DNA of 64,000 bases, taken from NCBI GenBank assembly GCA_039619475.1, contig CM077115.1, positions 180,884,106 through 180,948,105 of the forward strand, given 5' to 3'. The position numbers and the translations under genes are program-made. The stretch comes from Icerya purchasi (taxonomy: Eukaryota; Arthropoda; Insecta; Hemiptera; Monophlebidae). Below the pieces are notes generated by a model that was given only the letters and a program-made list of their open reading frames with translations, was not told the DNA's origin and made no database searches. Shown piece by piece: positions 34,306 through 46,640 of the stretch; the stretch's first letter is position 1, and every line of letters begins with the position of its first letter.

Positions 34306-35245
34306 CTGCGGGTCAAAAAAGTAGTCGAACATGAATAAAAACGGGACAATGAGAGAAGGCGAGGTTTAAGAGATCAAATTGATAGCGGAAGTAGTAGAAC
34401 ACGAAAAAAGGTACACATTATAAAATGTGATTTCTTCAAAGAAAACAAAACAGAAAGAAAAAAATGAAAAACTATTCACATGAAAAACTATTCAAACGTA
34501 ACAAGGTAAAAATTAATTAATATGACTGGTGATGTCGGTAAATGGTAGGTAAATCTAATACCTAGTTATTTAGGCCGTGGGTATCGATGACAGCCTGCAG
34601 ATGACGTGGCTTGGAGTGTGGAGATTTCGGTCCATTCCTCCTGCAATGCCTTCCTAAGATCTGCAGCATTGGAAATACGAGACATTTTCGAATTCTGCAA
34701 TCGAGCGTATTCCATAAATTCTCGATAGGGTTCAGATCGGGGCTTGACAGTGGAGTTATCAATCGACCAGGCGTGTTATAAAGCAGCCACTTCAGGCGTT
34801 AACATCGCGGTATGTTTAGCATCATTGTCCTGTTGAAACATGACTTTTAGGTGCAAGTTGGTTGCGTTAGACTTCAAATTATGACGCAACATGTCGCTGT
34901 AGTCTTCTTCTTTCATAATACTTTGAATAAAGGCGAGATTACCAACTCGAGCACACATGACACCATCACATTACCTCTACCATGTTTAACGGTTGGTCTG
35001 TAAATTCCAGTTCCGTATTTTTTACGCCACACATCAATCAGAACCGAACATATTAAACTTACTTTCACATCGTAGAATATTACAGTTTCCCAAAATTCCA
35101 CCGGCTTTGTGGCATATTCTTTTCAACCGATTGTGTTTATTAATAAAGAGCTTTTTCCGCAGGGTTCGTCTATAAATTTGTGTCGCACAGAGTACATTTC
35201 AAATAGTTTTTGAGAATTAACTGCTTTTCCGAAGGCTATAGCGAC
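34306..35245 (-). mobile_element. Tc1-like transposon, 5'-truncated
   Basis: One end, CTGCGGGTCAAAAAAGTAGT, begins at 34306 right next to the mariner end. The matching inverted end is not found upstream of 35245. Minus-strand transposase pieces in three frames give KPVEFWETVIFYD (first Asp, 35100), WRKKYGTGIYRPTVKHGRGN, FQQDNDAKHTA (second Asp, 34830), and SSPDLNPIENLWNTLD (third acidic residue, Glu, 34720). So the catalytic triad survives as separate pieces, but the N-terminal DNA-binding domain is gone and frameshifts break the frame repeatedly. Confidence 0.8.
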
Positions 35246-37326
35246 ATATTCCCCATTAATTCCCGGGCTCTTGTGGGGGGATTTTTTTGTGGCATACTCG
35301 AACGATACACTTTTCGGTACGTAAATTTACACGGTCGGTCGTTTCGCGGCTCGTTCTCGAATTTTTTCATCGCCGCATACCTTTCTTAACACATCATACA
35401 CTCCAGCGAGTGAATTTTTCACTATATTTACAATTACGCGATTACCTGATTCACGTCAAGCTACAATGCGCACACGTACTTGGAGCGAAATTTCACTTTC
35501 TTTCGGAGCTATTTCCAAAATTTTTCGCATATCTGCTCTCAGTAACTTGCAAACTTCCTGCACTGTCCATTTCCTCTCGCTTTCTTCATTTTGTCTTATT
35601 TTGCGTGTTTTCGTTCTTGTTCGAAAACTTCTTCAATCCGCTGTATCTAGTATGTGTGTACCATGTGCGTCTTTACCACTGCAGTAGTATACACGAGTTG
35701 CAGCGATCTCCCTACGCACACATAATCTCCAGCCACGGAGCAGACAAGAGATAGCATCATAAATTCCGATTTGTTAATATACGCACATAAATATGTGTGT
35801 GTAAAAAGAACAGAGGTATTATGCCAAAATGGCTGTTGCTTTTATTATTTTAATTATTAACATAAAAATAAAGAAAAACAAAAAAAAAAAAAAATACTCG
35901 GCAAAAATTTTAAAATGCAATATTCTCAACTGGGCCGGCTGTACAAAAGTGAAAAATTAAATTATGAGTAAGAAGATACGATAATTTAAACATGAATTAC
36001 GGAAACGTCCAGCGAACTTAAAATATCGAAATTACTGGTTTTAATCAGGGCAAAAATTTGCAAACTAATCCTTACCGACGGTTCTGCAGATAAAGTTACA
36101 GAACGATACATGCCCCATTTCCCCATAAAATGAGAGAGCATCGAAAATACATATATCGAATGACATATACCGGATCTTCTTATATGGTATTATAGTACGT
36201 AAATTGTAATAAGAAAATACTCTGATACTAACATCCCAATGGGTGTATTGAAAAAATTGCAAAATTTTTGTTCCCCCCCCCAAAAAAAAATATATAAATA
36301 AATAAATAAAATGGCCAATTTTTTTAAAACAAGCAGTAAGAAACCTTTTTGTGATTTTCAAGCGGATATCGGCTCTTAGAAATAACAACTAGCAGCGTGC
36401 GTGAATTTTGTGCTTCGAAAGGATCACTAGAATGTATGCAATTTGGAAACGCATCAAACTTGAACGTAAAAGGAAAACTTTATTAAAAACGATCCCGACA
36501 GATATAAATCAGCCGGGTATGCTTTAGCAATTCTTAAAGCACAGTGAAATAGTTTTGTGTAAATTAGAAAATTTCAGCCGAAAACTCGGACGAGGAAAAT
36601 AAAATGTATACCACAACTATACTCATATGTGTCTTAAATAAGACATTAGTCATGTCTAATCATCGGCTATGGAAATTATAATGAACACTGCACAAACTAT
36701 TAAGCTGCCGCATTATAATATACTATATAAATGTGTGTGATCCATAAGATAAATACTACGAAAGTGAAGTACTCCCCGTATTTATTAATAATAACATTTT
36801 TAAAGAAATAATAAACGCCGCGAGTGTATAGATAAATACACATACGGACGAAGATTACTGTCTGTTTTGCTTTTTTACCAGACTCTAATTACTAAAAAAG
36901 TATTAAATTCCTGCGTTATGTTCTTCGCGCGTGGCGAAAACGTTAGCAATTCGAAAAACAATATATAAATCAAGAGAAATATAAATATACTGACGATCTT
37001 AACAGATTCATTGTCAGCAATCCGGAAAAAATGAATAATAAAAACAGAAAATCACTTTATAGATAGTAAACTAAAACAGAATAATAACGAAATAGTATTT
37101 AAGTGGATCCTAGAGCAAAAGGGGATACATTGAAACGATATCGCGGACCAACTGACGGGCACCATAATTTGTAAAGATTTAATATATAGTACATAAATTT
37201 AATTTTTTTTTAAGTAGATTTGCTCGGTTGACTAAAATATTTTAATTTAGAAAACTGACTAAAAATACCGGGATCAAAAAAAAAAAAAAAAAAAAAAAAA
37301 TACACACACACACACATATATATATA
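35246..37326. other. no gene seen
   Basis: Open frames 35287-35754 (plus, 155 codons) and 36065-36388 (minus) lack motifs and have low-complexity stretches. A-runs at 35879-35894 and 37277-37300, then (CA)n(TA)n at 37303-37326 just before the next repeat. Confidence 0.45.
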
Positions 37327-37734
37327 TTAATTACAACGTAATTCTTAGGCTACCTCCTATTCGAAAAAATGTCCCAATTTTATGTAACGCTAAATGTCCC
37401 AAAAAAATGTCCCAGAAAAATGTATCAATTTTATGTAACGCTTGTTATATTTTGTAGGATGTTTGTTATTGTTATTTAAAAAATGTCACAATTTTATGTA
37501 ATGAAATATGTAACGAAAAATGTAACGAAAAAATGTCTTAATTTTATATAACGGAAGTTAAATGTTAGAATAGGATTTTTGTGGTTATGTTATTTTTTGT
37601 GTGTGTTGATGCCAGTAAGAATTACGTTGTAAATTTTAATCATTTTATACAAAGTATAGAAGAGAAAGAGACAAAAATGAAAGCAAGAGGGGTCAAGGGG
37701 CACAGCCCCTTGCGAGGCCAAAATGGTCGAGTTT
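37327..37734. repeat. dispersed hairpin repeat, copy 1
   Basis: Begins ATTAATTACAACGTAATTCT and ends AAGGGGCACAGCCCCTTGCG...GGCCAAAATGGTCGAG, with (TA)n on both sides. A second copy at 45109-45340 shares the start, the AGAATTACGTTGTAAATTTT block, the GTATAGAAGAGAAAGAGACA block and the end. ATTACAACGTAAT near the start is inverted as ATTACGTTGTAA inside. GGGGC-ACA-GCCCC can form a hairpin. Copy 1 additionally carries several degenerate repeats of AATGTCCCAATTTTATGTAA. No coding potential. The type of element is unknown. Confidence 0.6.
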
Positions 37735-37759
37735 ATATATATATATATATATATATATA

Positions 37760-38743
37760 CAGTAAAACTTCTACTAACGGACACTTCTAAATAGCGGACA
37801 ATTTTAAAATTCCCGGCATTTTCCCATAAGACACAATATAAAAATATTTCCCAATTACGGACGCGAACACTTTAATAAGTACGATTTTTGAAATTCGATT
37901 TTTATTAAACGGACAAAGTTTGTCAAAAAAAGTTCAATTAGTGTCCCAGATTACTGTTTAATAGACACGAGGGGGATTGCATGATGCATGTACCGACATA
38001 AATGAATTAGCAGCTGAACTGATGCAACAACAAAATCCATCCGATGATGCTATATAGACACTGTGATGACAGTAATGTTTATGATGGCGTAGAAGACACA
38101 ACTACTGAAGTTGACGGTGAAACTTTAAATAATGTTCACTCGTTAATTGGAAAACTAAAAAAATCGTATTTCGTTCATAAAGCTGATGATGAAAGCTTAA
38201 AAATAATGATATCCGAACTGTGCAGGTGCATGTCGAATCGCGGATTTCAAATGTGAAATAAACACAAAGTAGTAAAATTACCGATTTTTTGTCATACAGA
38301 AAACTGAAATATGTTCAATACACGCTAGGATTTACAGTATACGTTAAAAAAAAAAAATATTTTAAACATAAGTAATTCAAAATTATAGATTATCATGCGT
38401 TTGTAAAAACAAAAAGTGATTTATACTCTATTGCCTAACTTGTTTATCCACTAATCCTCGAATACAAACATAAGCACTGTAGTATTGTACATATATATTT
38501 TTATATTACACGAACATTTTTGTTTTATATTTTAGACGCATGTATCTCTTTAAGTGTAAATATGTATTGTATTTTTTTATATTAGGTACTATTTTTATAT
38601 TCTTGTTAAATACACGTTGCAATATATAATAATATAAATTTTAGTAATCTGTACATACATTATTATTTCCCATTAGCGGACACTTCTTAATACCGGACAA
38701 ATTTTTTAGTCCCGCGATTTTCCGTTATTTAGAAGTTTTACTG
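37760..38743 (+). mobile_element. pogo-type non-autonomous DNA transposon
   Basis: Ends are CAGTAAAACTTCTACTAACG on the left and, read inward, CAGTAAAACTTCTAAATAAC on the right, flanked by TA, fitting pogo/Tigger elements. Besides the inverted ends, a roughly 50-base segment (GCGGACACTTCT...CGGACAA...CCCGG) occurs in the same orientation near both ends (about 37778 and 38675). The interior keeps a remnant of a transposase C-terminus: DINELAAELMQQQNPSDD near 38000 and the 70-codon frame 38044-38256. No catalytic domain remains. Confidence 0.7.
38044..38256 (+). pseudogene. pogo-like transposase C-terminal remnant
   Basis: A frame of 70 codons inside the TIR-bounded element. It gives LNNVHSLIGKLKKSYFVHKA and ends with a CRCMSNRGFQM-like tail. 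An upstream piece in another frame carries an acidic/Gln-rich stretch. Pogo/Tigger and jerky-like transposases end with such helical, acidic regions after the DDE domain, so the position fits. Sequence alone would not identify it without the terminal repeats. Broken and non-functional. Confidence 0.45.
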
Positions 38744-40110
38744 TATATATATTTATTGTTTGGTGCCATCTTACTAAATTTTAAAAGCATATCTGGAAGT
38801 CAGTATTTCCTGTTGAAAAAAAAAAAAAAAAAAAATGTTATACCCTAATCCCATCGCGTCATAAACGAGATTTATTGTTTCGTGCATTATTTATTTTTCT
38901 TTTCAGAAAAAAACAAAAATATACTTAATAAAAAAAAAAAAAAAAAAAGTAGAAAGTAAATAAAATAGTCAAAAGAAGGAAAAAATTATCTTGAGGACGA
39001 TATTTTTAAAAATTTATAGCTAGCGAATGCGGTAAAATTATTATCGACTAGAATATTAGCGCTGGCAAAAGTAACGAACGGTGCCTTTTAAAAGTGGACG
39101 ACAAATGCAGACTAGTGTAAAAATATTTCCACGTCCTGATTTATTTTATCGTAATGCGACGCCGCCGACCGGAGCCAGATCATCGTACTGCTTCGGGACA
39201 AAGCGTGTTAGACGATGCAAAGGATAAAACAGAAAAATTCTGTAAAAGGTGGCCCGGGGCGCTGCTTGATGGGCAAAATAACGTTGCTCGGTGTAACGGT
39301 GACGTTGGAGCACGCAGCCGGTCGCTGATATCGCGTCCGAGGAGTTAATAGGGTGACTATAGAGAGCTGGCAAGTAGGATAGAAAAAGTTATTATCTGGC
39401 CCGGAGTATTGTGACACGCGCCACCGCTGCAAAAGACCAACCCCAACAGCCTTTAATCCTTTTCGGTGTCGGGCGAGCGGGGCGCGGCGTCCAAATTGGA
39501 AGCGACAGTGTACGTGATTGCATCTTTTAATGATCAACGCTCTATTATAAATTTTCCGACGAACCTCTTTCTCGGAAAAAATGCAGAAAAACCGGAGAAC
39601 GAACGCGATAATTAACGGTTCTCTTCGCTGTTTATTTACTGCGACAGAGCGGCAGATCCCGACGACGTTCTGTCCGATAACAGGCCGAGACCCGCGTTAA
39701 TTGGAAAGGATAATTTCATCTTCTTACCGGGGATAACAACGTGCGAAATTAGGAAACGGTCGAAGATCGAACGTGTGCAGATTTTTTTTTTTCAATCAGT
39801 GTCGGTATGCAACGCACCACCGTGTCGGTCTTTTGACAGACCTTTTCAAATTTTTACAAGTGTTGATGTAGATGCTGTGACGAATCTAATTAAAAACGAA
39901 ACCGGTTTATCGGCTTCTTTTAGGAAAGTTCATTTTCATTAAAAACAACGGGGAAATCGTTCTCCTTCTCTAGGTGGAGGACAAATTTAATATCCTTAAA
40001 ATTTGCGTATGATCTTTAACAAAAACCGTGTGTTCGTTTTATCCAGGGTCACAAGCTGTTGTTACGCTATTCTGGATATTCTGTAATTTTACTCTTTATT
40101 ATTACGTATT
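38744..40110. other. no gene seen; GC-richer patch at 39.1-39.8 kb
   Basis: A-runs at 38816-38835 and 38931-38948. From 39130 to 39800 the DNA is notably GC-richer with open frames on both strands (39146-39373, 39208-39537, 39154-39348) that overlap and cannot all be real. None shows a motif. Host regulatory or exon sequence is possible but unsupported. Confidence 0.4.
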
Positions 40111-41822
40111 ACGTATTATTATTATTATTATTATTATTTTCATTCGAATTGGCCAACTCTGGACTACGTGAAATATCTTCATGATGACTATTTCTTCCTC
40201 ATCCTTTCACTCCAGTATGTCTTCATCGTTTGGCTGTGTTTCTCCTTCCTTTCATCTGTCCATTTCGCGGCACACCAGTTTTCTTCTTCGTATTCTCTTC
40301 AAAAATCCGGGCGATGTATTCATTTTATTTCTAAACCTGTTGCTGTTAATAATGCTATTCTCCATGATGTTTACTTCCTCAAGATCTTTCTTAACTTCTC
40401 GGAACCATGAAATTTGCGTTTTAGGATTTTTATCAAAGTATTCGAAAATCCTTTTTGTTAAACGTTTCGGCTCTATTTTTTTTAAATGGCCTCCCTTTTT
40501 TTCATCGTGCTAATAATATCTTCAGTATGTTCATATACTTCCTTATTACTCTTTTTTTTCTTCCATATTTCCTTATCAAACCTCGGTCTCAGAATTTTTC
40601 GTACTATTTTTCTTTCCTTCATTCTGATTTGTTCCAGTTCTTTGCCTCTACATTCATTGTTGCTAGGCACTCTGAGGCATACAGACATTCCGGTTTAATT
40701 ACCGCATTATAATGTCTTAATTTAGATTTTATGGACATCGATTTTTTATTATATACATATATTTCTTGTCAATTGGATAGCTAACTCCATTTTCCTTGTT
40801 CTTTCTTGGTTAGTTGTCTTATCTAACGAGTTCGTTTGTATAACTTCCATTAGGCATTTGAATGTGCTGAGACTCTGTTTATACGTCCGTATTTAATGAC
40901 CATAAATCGAGGAGCGTTTTTTACGTCTGTCGTATATTTCGTTTTTTCAAAGGATATTTTTGGTCCCGCTTTTCCTGCCACCTCTTTAAGAATATTTATT
41001 TGTTCTACTGAATCGTCCATGTTCTCCGATAAAATCGCCAAGTCGTCCGCGAATGCTAGGCAATCAACTTCTATCTTTCTACCTATTTGAATCTTCTTAA
41101 TACCATCTTCGTCTAAATTCTTCCGCCATTCTCTTATAACCTTTTCTAAATTAAACAGCAACGGAGATAACCCGTCTCCATGTCTTACGTCTGTTTCAAT
41201 TTTGAACACATGCGATAATTCCCCTCGAAATTTTACTTTCGACTTTATACCGTGTAATGTTTGTCTTATTACTGCAATTAGTTTATACCATCTACTCCAA
41301 ATTCTTAGAGAGTATCAAACAATGTTTCTCTGTCAACCGCGAATCATCATACGTTTTTTTAAAATCGACGAATGGTATGAAAAAATTTTGGCCCTCATTC
41401 TCCTATACTTAATTATTAACCATATTTGTTGTCAGTACAAGATCTTCCTTTCCTAAATCCTGTTTGATATTCGCCTAATCTTTCATCTACCTGATTTTCT
41501 AGTCGATTTTGAAAGGCTTTTGAGAGTACTTTATATGTCACTGTCAAAAGAGATATTCCTCTATAGTTGTTAATGTCCATTCTTTGTACAGTGGATCAAT
41601 TATGGCACTTTTCCAATCACTTGGAATTTCTTTCGATTCCCATATCCCTCGAACTAACTTCTGAAGTTTGGTAATCGCATCATCCGTTTGCATTCTTCCA
41701 CATATCCGCGATTATTCTATCTTCTCCCGGAGCTCGGTTATTCTTCAAATTTTTAATTATTTCTCGGATTTCTTCTACCTCTGGTGGATTAGATCTTTCA
41801 AATTTCTGTGCCGAGTTGACTT
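40111..41822 (-). mobile_element. LINE reverse-transcriptase fragment with (ATT)n tail
   Basis: On the minus strand from 41822: PPEVEEIREIIKNLKNNRAP, ESKEIPSDWKSAIIDP, then in shifted frames FFIPFVDFKKTYD, RHGDGLSPLLFNL at about 41180, the catalytic FADDLAIL at about 41060, and AGPKISFEKTKY. The C-terminal part near 40270-40180 is Lys/Arg-rich (WTDERKEKHSQTMKTYW). The element ends in (ATT)n at 40114-40138. Another (ATT)n tract lies just beyond its upstream limit (41823-41850). The endonuclease is missing, as in a 5'-truncated copy. The family is RTE/CR1-like, but I cannot place it exactly. Many stops. Confidence 0.75.
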
Positions 41823-41850
41823 TTATTATTATTATTATTATTGTTATTAT

Positions 41851-43559
41851 GAGGCTTTTTTAATTCATCCTTTATCCTCTCCTTCCTATTTCCGCTTTGA
41901 TACCTGTACTTCAATCTTTCCTATGCTCTTTCTCCCTAATCGTCTCTTGATTTATAACTTTTCTAGTTGCGGGTCAAAGCCGCTGGGGCGCCCAAAATGA
42001 TAAAAAACAATATGTTTCGAATAAGGAACTTAATAAGGAGATAGAAAGAGAGCTGCTCAGTAATGAAACGTCCTTAGGTGGGAATGTCATTTGCTTCTTC
42101 CCAAGAGTGAGTAACGAAAACCGGTTGTAAGTTTCTGACCGAAAGAATCTGGACGCCACGCGAACGAATTTTAACATTAACGGGTGGACAGATTCTGTGT
42201 TTATAACGCACGTTATCAGCAGATAAGGAGGGAACTTTTCCTACTGCAGCTTTACGTAACAGAAAAGATGATGAATGCCTGCAAAGTCATCCGACGTCAC
42301 TTAAAAAACATAAACTACATACACAGTCGGCGTTCATCCGGATAATCATTTTAAATACTTGTACACATAATCGAAAATGTATCAACACCGGAAGTAACAA
42401 AAAAACTTCGGTACATTTCATTACGAAAATAATTTTCATCGTTTAGAGTCATAAGGCGAACCTCGCTTGAATTTGGTTGTCTATTTTAACCTGCAATTTG
42501 CCATAGCGTTATTTTATAACATTCACCGTACGGTTGAGTTTAACACTAATTTTAAAAAAGTAACAAAAATTAACAAACGTAAAAAATCATATTTGTTGCA
42601 TCAATTAATCAAAGACGATAATAACAAAAAAACAACATATTAGAGTATAAAAATTCGTAAAAATATCTAATGAAGATGTACTAGAAATAGTCGTTTAAAA
42701 ATTATCATCTGTATTCTTTTGTATATAATACTTAAATATCAATAAATGGGTTACAGCAGAGATCAGTGTTGATTTGAAAGAAATAGTGTCAAGATAATAA
42801 CACGCGGGAGTTTATTTATTTTTTTAAAATAAATTTAGCAAAAAAAAGTAAAAAATTTAGGTTACCCTATGATAAATGCTGATTCAATTAGCGACTATAA
42901 AGATATCGAGTTATCAACGTCCGAAAAGTAGCTCAACTTCTTTTAGCAGTACGTGTCGTAAATTGCCAATTTATTGCATTTTTTTACCATAAAACTGAGT
43001 CAACTGCCATAATCTATCAAAAAACGATGTTTCATTCGGTCGCTGCCGCGCAGTTAAAATACGCAAAAATTTCTACTGTCCGTAGTTGGCGACCTCCCTC
43101 CTTGACTAGACTGAAAAAAAAACAAATGAACCATAAAATTGAACCGTTTCAGTCAACTTTGGTTTCAATCAGAGATACATCGATGAAATATCGTCGTCAA
43201 ACATCTAGTAATGGTCGTTGTGGTTTATTGATTCTTAACGCACCACAAAAAGTTCAGAAATAATATTATTCTCTAACGGTACCGCCAGTTAGCCCACTTA
43301 AAGCTGCTTTTTTCTTCTTTGGAGTAATTTCATTTTCCGATTCTGCATGTTCGTCTTCGATGCGACCTCATCGACAGTTTCGGAATTCACGTATATATGT
43401 ATATACATCAGCAGTGCCAGAATGACGGGCAATAGATAAGTTGGAAATAAGTCAAAAGTAGGATAAATTGTAATAAAATATTTGCGCGGCGATAAATATA
43501 AAGTTTATACAATTGTAATCCATACTATTACAGTTGAGTTGAAGATTAAATAGAATAAA
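41851..43559. other. no gene seen
   Basis: AT-rich. Open frames 41974-42177 (minus) and 43027-43263 (plus) have no recognisable motif. Confidence 0.5.
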
Positions 43560-44310
43560 CCGTAAAAATGAATTATAAACCATCAGGGTTACCTGCAGAT
43601 AACAACTACGATGGGAATAATGTAATTTCTTTATATAGTAAAATTTGGAAAAATTTTAAATTTCAAAGTACAAAAAAAGATTATAAATGGGTTAAGTATA
43701 CGTATATCCTTCCATATGTAAAGTAACAAAATTATTCAAGTACAATAACATCGATATATCGTACCGCACCAACAATAACTTATACAGTAAATTAATTAAC
43801 GTCCATAGTCTATCTAATTTAAATAATAAATTTGAAAATCCAGGTATATACATGCATTACGGTATATGACTATATCGATAATTCAACTTTCGCCGGGCAT
43901 TAAATTTTAGAAAAAGATACATAGATGAGGGGATTTAACAATTTTAAAAATTATTAAAGACAATAAATGTTTCGACTTTGCTGAGAATTATTGTATTCAC
44001 ACAAGTACAGAGTTATAACATTATTAATTAATAATAACTTGCCGTATAATAATCCATTATTTAATGATTAATATATTACATCGTGCAATCTTAATTTTAA
44101 TTTTAATATAATTTTCATTTATTGGTTGTTTTTATTTAAAATTTTTGTATTTTTAAATTTTTTATATTTTAAATTGATTAATAATTAGTCGTTCATTGAT
44201 ATGCTGTGATTTATTTTTACTTTTCAAATGTCGCTAGTTAATGGTGATTACATGTTTTCATGGATTGTGTAGCATCCGAAACTAGTCGGTGTTTTTATAT
44301 TTTTTATATT
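43560..44310 (+). mobile_element. Penelope-like element remnant
   Basis: From about 43697 the plus strand reads PSICKVTKLFKYNNIDISYR, TNNNLYSKLINV and FENPGIYMHYG. This resembles the linker and GIY-YIG endonuclease start of Penelope-like retroelements (GIYxxxC). A further piece, CFDFAENYCIHTSTE at 43968-44010, resembles the later FAEHL.. region of that domain. At 44268-44290 AGCATCCGAAACTAGTCGG looks like the 3' untranslated sequence common in such elements. The reverse transcriptase itself is not seen upstream. Stops and frame changes throughout. The call rests on my recollection of the family pattern. Confidence 0.45.
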
Positions 44311-44689
44311 TTTTAAATTATATCATTGTGTTATTGGTGTTTGTTCTATTTTATTTACTTCAAGTATAAGGTTGGACGGAGGTTGTCGAACACGGCATCG
44401 AAAAATTGGTACCATGTTACGATAAATGATGGAATATTTGAAGAGAGAAAGGATGGTGATTTCAAAAATATATTTACATATTTTTTACGATTTTTTTTTT
44501 ATCGCAAAGTGTAATTTATATAGTGATCCTCCATATCTGAAAAAAAAAAAACAAAAAAGTTAACAGACGTCGCCAACTCTTTTGAGTCCAATAATATTCT
44601 GAACAGGAGTTGCAAGCGGTAAAGCTAAATTTGCAGTCACCTGATTAGCATTCGGAGGCAGATTTTATCAATCATTTCAGAACCACAAG

Positions 44690-45338
44690 GGCCTAATAAT
44701 TGTTTTTTGTCTATTAATATAGGCAACGGCTATGACCGTTCTTGTTGACTAGACTTTATAAACAAATTACAAAGAATGAAGGCAGCCAGTAGAATGATAG
44801 AATCCGTCCAGAATTATTTACCACATCAAAATGTAAAGCTCAAAATTGATTCGTAATTCTCAAATGTTATTAGCACTAAGAATGGCATACTACAAGGCTC
44901 TAAGTTTAGCGTAATCATGATTACTACATGCGTGAATCATATTGCTGAATATATTTAGCCCCATCGCAGTGATTGTCATCCGCAACCTAAGTATTTTTTT
45001 AACCTCCCGTAATCTCAGTCTATTCTTCAGAAAACTATTCAAAACTTCAGAAATGGTCTTAAGTTAATGCTTTGAACTTTTTTTTCTCAAAAACACATAT
45101 GTATATATATTAATTACAACGTAATGCTTAGGCTACCTCCCATTAGAAAAAATGTCCCAATTTTATGTAACGTTTGTTATATTTTATAGGATTTTTATGT
45201 TATTATATTCATATGGACCGATTTAGAATTACGTTGTAAATTTTAATCATTTTATACAAAGTATAGAAGAGAAAGAGACACAAATGTAAGCAAGAGCGGT
45301 CAAGGGGCACCGCTCCTTACAAGGCCAAAACGGCCGAG

Positions 45339-45372
<34 letters not shown>

Positions 45373-46640
45373 ATTAATAGGAGTTATTTAATGTCAATGG
45401 GGAATTTTCTTTCATTTAAACAGAAATGTTATTCCGGATCGTCTCTCAGCCATGTTTCTAGATCTCCTGTTTAATAAGGGACCAATATATCCCTAACTTA
45501 AAATCTGACTATGTAAAACTATTCCTCAATTATGCGAAGCCTTTATAGTCCTCAAATTAATATTCAAGTTGCCTTTTAATATCTATGAAGCTTTAATTTG
45601 AAGCGAAATAAATTACAAGGGCCTATGAATTTTCCTAGTAGTGTATTTTGAAACAATTTGATTCCATCACTCTGCGCTGCGAATTATTTGTCGGTAGCTA
45701 ATTCATACACTGCGACACTATCTGCATACATTAACAGTTCTATCGATCCTTGCTTTCCTCCCCGAGTAATACTTTATTTCTGAAACTTCCTTGTTGCTAA
45801 TATTCCTTTATCTCCAGCTTTTATGAACAAATCGCTTCCTATGTCCACTGGGTTATTTTCTTCTGGTGTTGAGGTTAGTGGTCTACAGTTACCTCCATTT
45901 GTGACAGCTTAAGTGTGTCAGGAAAAACTTTACGATTCTGCAGAGATATAAATCCCAAATAAGGCGATTTCACAATGTTTTGCACCGTTCTACCGATGGA
46001 GCAAAAGTATCTCTCTTTAAAGACTTCCCCCACCTGTTGCCTGTGCCTTTAAAATTGAATAGTGCAACATCTCTTGCTCGTCTTAATAATTACTATCTTG
46101 ATCGGTAAGTTTAATGTGATCGTCTTCAGCCTAGAAAATATTTTGTTTTCGGTAGTACCGATTCGGAATGTAACCAAAGTGGTCATGCGCTAATAAAAAA
46201 TTAAAACTCATCTTTAAGTTACAACTGCGGATCACAGGTCAAAATCCCGGAAATGAAATAGTTGACACAGCATCCCGTGCAATTATCATATTTCCTTGCT
46301 CTCAGAACAGTCTAGGCCGTTCCCAAATATTAGATGTATGTATTTCAACATCTCATGGAGCACTAGTGGAGATCTAAGAATACCCCTCAGTCCCTTCCAT
46401 CTTTTAAACCTTCAACAAGCTGTTAGTCTATGCTGGCTTCCTGTCGGGATTTCAAGGATAGACTATTTGCGCTTAGCCGCCTGCGCCTAGAGGTCTGTTC
46501 CACAATTAACTGCAGTAAGTGATTCCCCGACTGTTTGCAAGTTTTGCTAGCCTGATTGCTCCAGTCTTCTTTTTCACTGCCCTAAATTCCCGCCTTCGCG
46601 AACGAAATTCAGGCCCTCTGATTTGCAGTCCGTTTTCATT
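44690..46640 (+). mobile_element. I-like LINE remnant, split by hairpin repeat
   Basis: Degenerate RT on the plus strand. Near 44780-44960 it gives RMIESVQNYLPHQNVKLKID, NGILQGSKFSVIM (the PQGS block) and CVNHIAEYI. Just before 45100, QKTIQNFRNG matches the stretch after the catalytic Asp pair, which itself is lost. After the repeat at 45109-45340 it continues with FNKGPIYP (45480) and FHHSALRIICR (45670). RNase H remnants follow: STDGAK (45990) and NPGNEIVDTASRAI (46245). A Cys-rich end, PTVCKFC...LLFHCPKFPPSR, lies at 46530-46610. Many stops. The family resembles the I-like element at 17.5 kb but keeps RNase H. Confidence 0.6.
45109..45340. repeat. dispersed hairpin repeat, copy 2
   Basis: Shorter copy of the repeat at 37327-37734: the same start (ATTAATTACAACGTAAT), the same inverted AGAATTACGTTGTAAATTTT, and the same end AAGGGGCACCGCTCC...GGCCAAAACGGCCGAG, which forms a GGCC-AAAAC-GGCC hairpin. 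It interrupts the I-like LINE. AAACAC before the left (TA) tract and AAACAT after the right one may be target duplications, which would make the (TA) tracts part of the element. Confidence 0.65.

Noticed and set aside
35287..35754. 155-codon plus-strand gene
   Set aside because: Overlaps a second open frame (35466-35687) and has no recognisable domain. Phe/Leu/Ser-rich composition suggests chance.
37327..37734. Helitron
   Set aside because: There is a hairpin near the 3' end, but no CTRR terminus, no TC start and no A/T target context that can be distinguished from the TA tracts.
45655..45775. Minus-strand RT with a YADS-type motif
   Set aside because: The plus strand of the same stretch gives a longer, ordered series of I-like LINE blocks that continues on both sides, so the minus-strand resemblance to YADD is chance.
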